37,538 nucleotides of DNA from Alphaproteobacteria bacterium (GTDB taxonomy: Bacteria; Pseudomonadota; Alphaproteobacteria; Sphingomonadales; Sphingomonadaceae), in assembly GCA_030431875.1 (NCBI GenBank), contig JAUIIG010000001.1, positions 1 through 37,538 on the forward strand, given 5' to 3'. The stretch's first letter is position 1. Each line of letters begins with the position of its first letter. Shown here in pieces: positions 32,480 to 37,538 of this stretch. The translations under genes and the position numbers were made by a program. The notes under the pieces were generated by a model, which worked only from the letters and a program-made list of their open reading frames with translations, ran no database searches and had not been told where the DNA came from.

Positions 32480-33883
32480 TCAGCTTTCCAGCTGGCGAAG
32501 CAGGCTGCGCACGTCGCCGTCCATGTCGGCATCGCGCTGGCGCAGGTCCTCGATCAGGCGCACGGCGTGGATCACCGTCGAGTGATCGCGGCCGCCGAAC
32601 TTGCGGCCGATTTCCGGGTACGAACGCGGGGTCAGCACCTTCGCAAGGTACATGGCCACCTGGCGCGGACGTACCACGGCGCGGGCGCGGCGCTTCGAGG
32701 ACATCTCGCTGCGGTCGATGCGATAGAACTGGCAGACCGTGCGCTGGATCTCGTCGATGGTGATGCGGCGGCGGTTGGCCGAGAGGATATCGGTCAGCTG
32801 CTCTTCGGCGAGTTGCAGCGACACTTCCTGCCCGGTCAGCTGGGCATAGGCGATCAGCTTGTTGAGGCCGCCCACCAGTTCACGCACGTTGCGCGACACG
32901 GTGCGGGCGAGGAAGTCGATCACGTCTTCGGGCACTTCCAGCGGAGCGAACTTGGTCAACTTCGATTCGAGGATGGCGCGGCGCAGCTCGATGTCGGCGG
33001 GCTGGATGTCAGCCACCAGGCCCATCGACAGGCGGCTGAGCAGGCGCGGTTCGACCCCGTCGAGCGCCTGTGGCGCGCGGTCAGCGGCAAAGACCAGTCG
33101 CTTGCCTTCGGCCAGCAGGGCATCGATCGTGTAGAGCAGTTCTTCCTGCGCGCTGGCCTTGCCGATAATGAACTGGATGTCGTCCACCAGCAGCAGGTCG
33201 AAACCGCGCAGGCGTGACTTGAACTCCATCATCTCGTTGGCCTTAAGCGCCTGGACGAACTCCACCATGAAGCGTTCCGCGCTGCAGTAGAAGATGCGCG
33301 CTCGCGGATGCGTCTGCAGGTAGGCGTGGCCGATGGCGTGCATCAGGTGCGTCTTGCCCTGGCCGGTGGCGGCCTTGAGATAGAGCGGGCTGAACTGCGG
33401 CTTCTCCGGCTTGGCCATGCGCTCTGCCGCGTTCTTGGCGAGCACGTTGGTGCTGCCGGTCACGAAAGCGGCAAAGGTCTGCGTCGGGTCGAGGCCGACC
33501 GAGGCGGTGAAGCCGTCGTCGCCAATCGATTCCATGGCCAGCGTGGCATCGTTGGCGGCGCGGTGGCCGAAGCCGTCCTGGCCGCGCAGGTCGAGATCGG
33601 CGATCTTGCGACGACCCGGGTGCACCTTGATGGCGATGTGGCGGACTTCGCTGCTGGCGATCTTCCACGCCAGCGACAGGCGGTCGTGATAGCGGTCTTC
33701 CACCCAGCCGGCAGCGAACTCGCTCGGCAGGAACAGGTCCAGCGTGCCCGTCTCGGCGTCAAGCTTGCCCAGCTGGATCGGCTTGATCCACTGCATGTAA
33801 AGCTGGTGACCGAGGTCCTTTCGCAGTCCCTGGCTGATGTCAGCCCAGTCCGCTGCGAGGTCGATCGCCTGTTGCTCTTCCAT
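32480..33883 (-). CDS. dnaA: Chromosomal replication initiator DnaA
   Basis: Encodes 467 residues from the chosen ATG. Domain I is 1-80; a linker follows; the AAA+ domain III has P-loop AATGQGKT (171-178), Walker [10 protein letters not shown] (230-238) and a LLSRLSMGL arginine-finger region (281-289); domain IV ends with the DnaA-box-binding signature [11 protein letters not shown] (430-440). The P-loop has Ala-Ala where most DnaA have Gly-Gly. It opens DNA at oriC by ATP-dependent assembly. The frame is open 22 codons further upstream but without family sequence. The adjacent 518-bp gap carries many GANTC sites. Confidence 0.97.
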   Translation of the reverse strand: MEEQQAIDLAADWADISQGLRKDLGHQLYMQWIKPIQLGKLDAETGTLDLFLPSEFAAGWVEDRYHDRLSLAWKIASSEVRHIAIKVHPGRRKIADLDLRGQDGFGHRAANDATLAMESIGDDGFTASVGLDPTQTFAAFVTGSTNVLAKNAAERMAKPEKPQFSPLYLKAATGQGKTHLMHAIGHAYLQTHPRARIFYCSAERFMVEFVQALKANEMMEFKSRLRGFDLLLVDDIQFIIGKASAQEELLYTIDALLAEGKRLVFAADRAPQALDGVEPRLLSRLSMGLVADIQPADIELRRAILESKLTKFAPLEVPEDVIDFLARTVSRNVRELVGGLNKLIAYAQLTGQEVSLQLAEEQLTDILSANRRRITIDEIQRTVCQFYRIDRSEMSSKRRARAVVRPRQVAMYLAKVLTPRSYPEIGRKFGGRDHSTVIHAVRLIEDLRQRDADMDGDVRSLLRQLES

Positions 33884-34401
33884 GTTGTTCTCTAAATCCT
33901 CGCCCTTTGCCGCGTTCTCGCGTCCGCCCTGCGGTCCCATCCGAATCATTTTCCCCGAAATCCCGATCTTCGCCTTGTGCTGTTCAATGCCCCCTGACGC
34001 GCTTCGGATTCAGGCAAAAACCTGCCCTCCCGGTGCTCGCCTGAAGCGCGCACCGACTTGCCTGTCGAAAACTCGTCTGTTGAAGGTCGTAGCGGCGTGT
34101 GCCGCGACCTGATTTCCGTTATGAAGGGTTCGCCGCGAAGCTCAAGTAGGGCGTGTCAAAAATATTTAATTTTTTGCCGTTGACTCGCCGCAGTCCCGCA
34201 GCCTTGCGTTGAAGTCCCTGAAAAAGCACGCAAAGTTTGTGACAGTCTCGCGAATCGCGGGATTCCCTAGACTTGCTGCGCCTGCACAATGAGCAACTGC
34301 GAATATGCGAACGGGGCCGGTGGAAAAACCACCGACCCCGTTCTATTTCCGTTCCGGAAATTCGCAACCGGCGGAGCCGAATCGGCTCACCGGAACCCGA
34401 A
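33884..34401. promoter_or_regulatory. dnaA-rpsT intergenic region with GANTC cluster and AT-rich tract
   Basis: This 518-bp stretch has no convincing gene. It holds seven GANTC sites (33943, 34007, 34182, 34252, 34261, 34379, 34399), the CcrM methylation target of alphaproteobacteria. It also has a 22-bp AT-rich tract (34156-34177), a bulged hairpin (34085-34109) and, on the minus strand, TTGACA next to the AT tract and a weak TTGAGC (34141-34146)/CATAAC pair that might drive dnaA. No good DnaA box (TTATNCACA) was found, so an origin cannot be claimed. Confidence 0.6.
34309..34343 (-). terminator. 15-bp hairpin downstream of rpsT
   Basis: GAACGGGGCCGGTGG (34309-34323) pairs with 34329-34343, one mismatch, loop of five A residues (T on the minus strand). 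It is 58 nt past the rpsT stop on the minus strand and is the likely 3' end signal, though no T-run follows. Confidence 0.6.
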
Positions 34402-34662
34402 TCAGAGAGCAGCGACTCGCTTGGAGAGGCGGCTCATCTTGCGGGCAGCGGTGTTCTTGTGCAGCACACCCTTGGCCACGCCCTTGGCGAGCTCGGGCTG
34501 GGCAACCTTCAGCGCAGCTTCGGCAGCAGCCTTGTCGCCTTCGGTGCAGGCCACTTCGACCTTCTTCACGAAGCCGCGGATGCGGCTCTTGCGGGCACCG
34601 TTGATCTCGGCGCGCTTGTTGTTGCGACGGATGCGCTTCTTGGCTTGCAGCGTATTGGCCAT
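34402..34662 (-). CDS. rpsT: 30S ribosomal protein S20
   Basis: Encodes 86 residues, [20 protein letters not shown] and onward, the typical basic three-helix bS20 that binds 16S rRNA early in 30S assembly. A GAGG Shine-Dalgarno precedes the ATG. It lies between mutM and dnaA on the same strand, a common arrangement in this group. A long hairpin follows the stop and likely ends its transcript before dnaA. Confidence 0.97.
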   Translation of the reverse strand: MANTLQAKKRIRRNNKRAEINGARKSRIRGFVKKVEVACTEGDKAAAEAALKVAQPELAKGVAKGVLHKNTAARKMSRLSKRVAAL

Positions 34663-34787
34663 GTCTGTCCTCGTTTCGAGCAGCGGCGCCGCCCGTGAAA
34701 TCCTGTTCTGCTAATAGCGGAATCGGCGGGAGTGCCGCCGGAAAGCGGCGCAACTAGTCCGTGTTGCCCGAAAGGTCAAGGATTCTC

Positions 34788-35603
34788 CTACCTCTGGCAA
34801 TTCGGGCAGAACCAGGTGCTCCGCCCGCCCTGCACGATGCGGCGAATGGTCCCTTCGTTGCAGCTCAGGCAGGGCTCGCCTTCGCGTCCGTAGACCAGGA
34901 AACGCGTGGCGAAGTAACCGAGCGCGCCGTCAGGCTGGGCATAGTCGCGCAAGGTGGAGCCGCCATCGCGGATCGACTGTTCCAGCACCTCGCGAATCGC
35001 GGGCACCAGCTTCTCCAGCGCAGGGCGGTAGACCTTGCCGCCGGCCTTGCGCGGGTGGATGCCGGAACGGTGCAGCGCCTCGCACACATATATATTGCCG
35101 AGTCCTGCCACCACGTGCTGGTCCAGCAGCAGCAGCTTGATGGCCTGCTTGCGGCCCTTGATGGCTTCGCGCAGGTGTTCGACCGTCAGGGCATCGCCCA
35201 GCGGTTCCGGCCCCATGGCGGCGAAGGCGGGCCACTTGTCGAGCGCGGCGGTATCGACAAGGTCGACATAGCCGAACCGGCGCGGGTCGTTGAGGGCGAA
35301 GCGGTTGCTGGCCGTCTCTATTACCAAGTGATCGTGCTTGTCGGGTTCGCCGGGGTCGATCCGCCAGCGCCCGCTCATGCCGAGATGGAAGATCATGGAC
35401 TGGTCGCGGTCGGTGTGGAGCAGGCCGTATTTTGCCCGCCGACCCAGCGAGGTCACGGTCGCGCCGGTGAGCGCCTGGCCGAGGCCAGCGGGGAAGGGGA
35501 AGCGCATGTCGGGCCGGTTGAGCACCACGCGTTCGATGCGCGCACCGTCAAGGAAGCGGGCGAGGCCGCGGACAGTAGTTTCGACTTCGGGAAGCTCCGG
35601 CAT
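34788..35603 (-). CDS. mutM: Formamidopyrimidine-DNA glycosylase
   Basis: Encodes 271 residues from the ATG giving MPELPEVETTVRGL, in which Pro2 becomes the catalytic N-terminus after Met removal and Glu3 is catalytic. It excises 8-oxoguanine and cuts the abasic site. The helix-two-turn-helix GLGNIYVCEALHRSGIHP and the C-terminal zinc finger CLSC...CPNC are present. A longer in-frame start upstream was rejected because Pro2 must follow the start. An AGGA site lies 8 nt upstream. It is divergent from ubiE. Confidence 0.97.
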   Translation of the reverse strand: MPELPEVETTVRGLARFLDGARIERVVLNRPDMRFPFPAGLGQALTGATVTSLGRRAKYGLLHTDRDQSMIFHLGMSGRWRIDPGEPDKHDHLVIETASNRFALNDPRRFGYVDLVDTAALDKWPAFAAMGPEPLGDALTVEHLREAIKGRKQAIKLLLLDQHVVAGLGNIYVCEALHRSGIHPRKAGGKVYRPALEKLVPAIREVLEQSIRDGGSTLRDYAQPDGALGYFATRFLVYGREGEPCLSCNEGTIRRIVQGGRSTWFCPNCQR

Positions 35604-35659
35604 GGGGCAGTCCTTTAACACCCTTTGCGGCGCGAACAATTGCCCCTAAGGCGAGCGCC

Positions 35660-36391
35660 ATGAGCGAAAAGGTCTCCTTCGGCTACGAAGATGTCGCCCC
35701 GGAAGAAAAGACCCAGCGCGTGGGCGCGGTCTTCTCCAATGTCGCGCGCAAGTACGACGTGATGAACGATGCCATGTCGGGCGGGATGCACCGCCTGTGG
35801 AAGGACCAGTTCGTCCGCCGCGTGAAGCCGCAGCCGGGCGAGGCAATCCTCGACATGGCCGGCGGCACCGGCGACATCGCCTTCCGCATGGCCGCCAAGG
35901 ACGCCGAGGTGGTGGTGGCCGACATCAACCAGGACATGCTCGATGTAGGTATCGAGCGCGCGGTGGAGCGCGGCATCGATGGCCTCAGCTGGTCGTGCCA
36001 GAACGCCGAAGAGCTGACCTATCCGGACAAGCAGTTCGACGCTTACACCATCGTCTTCGGTATCCGGAATGTCACCCACATCGACAAAGCCCTGCGCGAG
36101 GCGCACCGCGTGCTGAAGTATGGCGGGCGCTTCTATTGCATGGAGTTTTCGACCACCGACTGGCCGGGCTTCAAGGAAGTCTACGACCTCTATTCGCACA
36201 AGCTGATGCCCAAGATCGGCAAGGCCATCGCCAACGACGAGGAGAGCTACCGCTACCTCGCCGAATCGATCCGCCGCTTCCCCAAGCCGCCGGTGTTCGA
36301 GAGCATGATCCGCGACGCGGGGTTTGCGCGTACGCGAGTCGAGAAGATCCTTGGCGGCGCGGTGAACATCCATTCGGGGTGGAAGGTATAG
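35660..36391 (+). CDS. ubiE: Ubiquinone/menaquinone C-methyltransferase
   Basis: Encodes 243 residues. It methylates the benzoquinol ring in ubiquinone synthesis using S-adenosylmethionine. Family features are VGAVFSNVARKYDVMNDAMSGG (21-42), SAM motif LDMAGGTGD (64-72), an FGIRNVTHIDKALREA segment and the closing GGAVNIHSGWK. It starts 56 bp from the divergent mutM and is followed after one base by ubiB, so the two are co-transcribed. Confidence 0.97.
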   Translation: MSEKVSFGYEDVAPEEKTQRVGAVFSNVARKYDVMNDAMSGGMHRLWKDQFVRRVKPQPGEAILDMAGGTGDIAFRMAAKDAEVVVADINQDMLDVGIERAVERGIDGLSWSCQNAEELTYPDKQFDAYTIVFGIRNVTHIDKALREAHRVLKYGGRFYCMEFSTTDWPGFKEVYDLYSHKLMPKIGKAIANDEESYRYLAESIRRFPKPPVFESMIRDAGFARTRVEKILGGAVNIHSGWKV

Positions 36392-36392
36392 G

Positions 36393-37538
36393 GTGACCCG
36401 TCCTTCGACGCATATCTGGCGGCTCCTGAAATGGGGCCGGACACTCGCGCGGCATGGCGCATTGCGCGGGATCGAACGCGATCCCAACACGCCCGCGCCG
36501 GTCAAGCGGCTGTGCCGGATCGCGCGGTTCGGGACGATCCAGCCGGCCGAACCCGACTATGCCGGGGCTTTCCAGGAAATCGGGCCTGCCGCGATCAAGC
36601 TGGGACAGACGCTGGCGACCCGGCCTGACCTGGTGGGCGAGGATGCCGCGAAGAACCTGCTGAGCCTGCAGGACAGCTTGCCGCCGGTTCCGTTCGAGCA
36701 GATTGAGGCGGCGATTGCGGCGAGTTTCGAGAAGCCCATCGACGCATTGTTCAGCGAGATCGACCCGGTGCCGTTGGGTGCTGCCTCCATTGCGCAGGTC
36801 CACCGCGGCGTTACCGTCGATGGCAAGACCGTGGCCATCAAGGTGCTGCGTCCCGGCATCCGAGAACGCTTCGAGCGCGACATTGCCACTTATGAATGGG
36901 CCGCCGCGCACCTCGAGGCCATGGGCGGCGAGGCCCAGCGCCTGCGACCGCGCCTGACCATTGCCAACTTCAAGCGCTGGACCAACCGCGAGCTCGACCT
37001 GCGGCGCGAGGCGGCCTCGGCCAGCGAACTGGCGCAGGGCATGCGCGGGATCGAAGGCTACCGCATCCCCGAGATCGATTGGGACCGCACCAATGGCCGG
37101 GTGATGACCATCGAATGGATCGACGGCATCAAGATTTCGCGCACCGAAGACCTGGTCGCGGCTGGCCATGACCTGCCCGACCTTGCCAAGCGGCTGGTGC
37201 TTGCCTTCCTCACCCAGGCGATCAGCGCGGGCTTCTTCCATGCCGACATGCACCAGGGAAACCTGTTCGTGCAGAAGGATGGCACCATCGTCGCCATCGA
37301 CTTCGGCATCATGGGCCGCATCGATCGCCGCGCGCGGCAGTGGCTGGCGGAAATCCTCTACGGCCTGACCACCGGCAACTACAAACGCGTCGCCGAAATC
37401 CATTTCGAGGCACAGTACGTGCCGAGCTACCACTCGGTCGACGAGTTCGCGACGGCCCTTCGCGCGGTGGGCGAGCCGATGCGCGGCAAGCCGGTGAGCG
37501 AGCTGAGCGTCGGGCAAATGCTCGACGGTCTCTTCGCC
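36393..37538 (+). CDS. ubiB: UbiB atypical kinase/ATPase, 3' end missing
   Basis: The reading frame runs 382 codons from a GTG start to the right edge without a stop, so only the C-terminal part is missing. UbiB-family (ABC1/ADCK) features are the KxGQ motif at 69-72 (KLGQTLATRPDL), the Ala-rich loop LGAASIAQVH (128-137), Lys150 in VAIKVLRPG, HADMHQGN (283-290) and DFG (303-305). It is an atypical kinase-like ATPase needed for ubiquinone synthesis. The GTG lies one base after the ubiE stop, a coupled arrangement. Confidence 0.95.
   Translation, partial: MTRPSTHIWRLLKWGRTLARHGALRGIERDPNTPAPVKRLCRIARFGTIQPAEPDYAGAFQEIGPAAIKLGQTLATRPDLVGEDAAKNLLSLQDSLPPVPFEQIEAAIAASFEKPIDALFSEIDPVPLGAASIAQVHRGVTVDGKTVAIKVLRPGIRERFERDIATYEWAAAHLEAMGGEAQRLRPRLTIANFKRWTNRELDLRREAASASELAQGMRGIEGYRIPEIDWDRTNGRVMTIEWIDGIKISRTEDLVAAGHDLPDLAKRLVLAFLTQAISAGFFHADMHQGNLFVQKDGTIVAIDFGIMGRIDRRARQWLAEILYGLTTGNYKRVAEIHFEAQYVPSYHSVDEFATALRAVGEPMRGKPVSELSVGQMLDGLFA

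Noticed and set aside
33884-34401. Chromosomal origin with DnaA boxes
   Set aside because: No match close to TTATNCACA was found in the gap; only GANTC sites and an AT tract support it, so it is listed only as a regulatory region.
36171-37517. Minus-strand open frame of 448 codons opposite ubiE and ubiB
   Set aside because: Shadow of ubiB, which runs open to the window edge with its KxGQ, HADMHQGN and DFG motifs.
1-37538. tRNA, rRNA, insertion sequence or prophage genes
   Set aside because: Both strands were read for typical T-arm sequences, transposase and phage motifs and none was convincing.

Overview
This window is a compact, GC-rich chromosomal segment of an alphaproteobacterium. Gene content and protein style point to Sphingomonadales, probably an Erythrobacteraceae-like genome; this is an inference, since no 16S gene is present. 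Supporting observations are the gene order ubiB-ubiE-mutM-rpsT-dnaA, a short type-B L36, a UPF0262 protein, GANTC and TTAACCAT (CtrA-like) motifs in regulatory gaps, and many 4-bp ATGA/GTGA overlaps. No phage, IS element, plasmid gene, CRISPR array, tRNA or rRNA was seen.

Layout. Positions 1-10.6 kb hold housekeeping and envelope genes: the start of rpoZ, dnaB, a UPF0262 protein, a membrane-anchored GH25-like protein with a degenerate active site, an M14 carboxypeptidase coupled to a lipoprotein, galE, rpmJ, a HAD hydrolase, an HxlR regulator facing a small secreted protein across a palindromic operator region, mntP, and the comM/YifB ATPase. Positions 10.7-14.8 kb hold a secreted Clp-like protein and the classical rpmH-rnpA-yidD-yidC-engB cluster (ribosome, RNase P, membrane insertion, ribosome-assembly GTPase). 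Positions 14.85-17.5 kb hold a CHASE2-EAL c-di-GMP phosphodiesterase gene with CtrA-like half-sites in its promoter. Downstream of it is a tiny 15-codon ORF with its own promoter-like sequence, Shine-Dalgarno and terminator; this is the most novel-looking object in the window.

Positions 17.5-21.6 kb hold a GST, a cupin, dapE, a dicarboxylate/amino-acid symporter and an NTF2-like lipoprotein. Positions 21.6-26.9 kb form a long minus-strand run (dapB, M48 protease, K+ channel, lipoprotein, nth, DUF2189 protein) with tight or overlapping junctions. A REPIN-like pair of covarying palindromes separates dapB from a cobB-type sirtuin. Positions 27.9-31.1 kb encode a large autotransporter-like protein with five PKD/REJ-like Ig repeats.

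Positions 31.2-37.5 kb contain an uncharacterised protein translationally coupled to a ThiF/MoeB-family E1-like enzyme, then a phased CTGT repeat, dnaA, a 518-bp gap rich in GANTC sites and containing an AT-rich tract, then rpsT, mutM, ubiE and the start of ubiB. Two sets of genes often found near bacterial origins (dnaA; rpmH-rnpA-yidC) therefore lie about 21 kb apart here. All functional statements come from reading motifs by eye; no database search was run.
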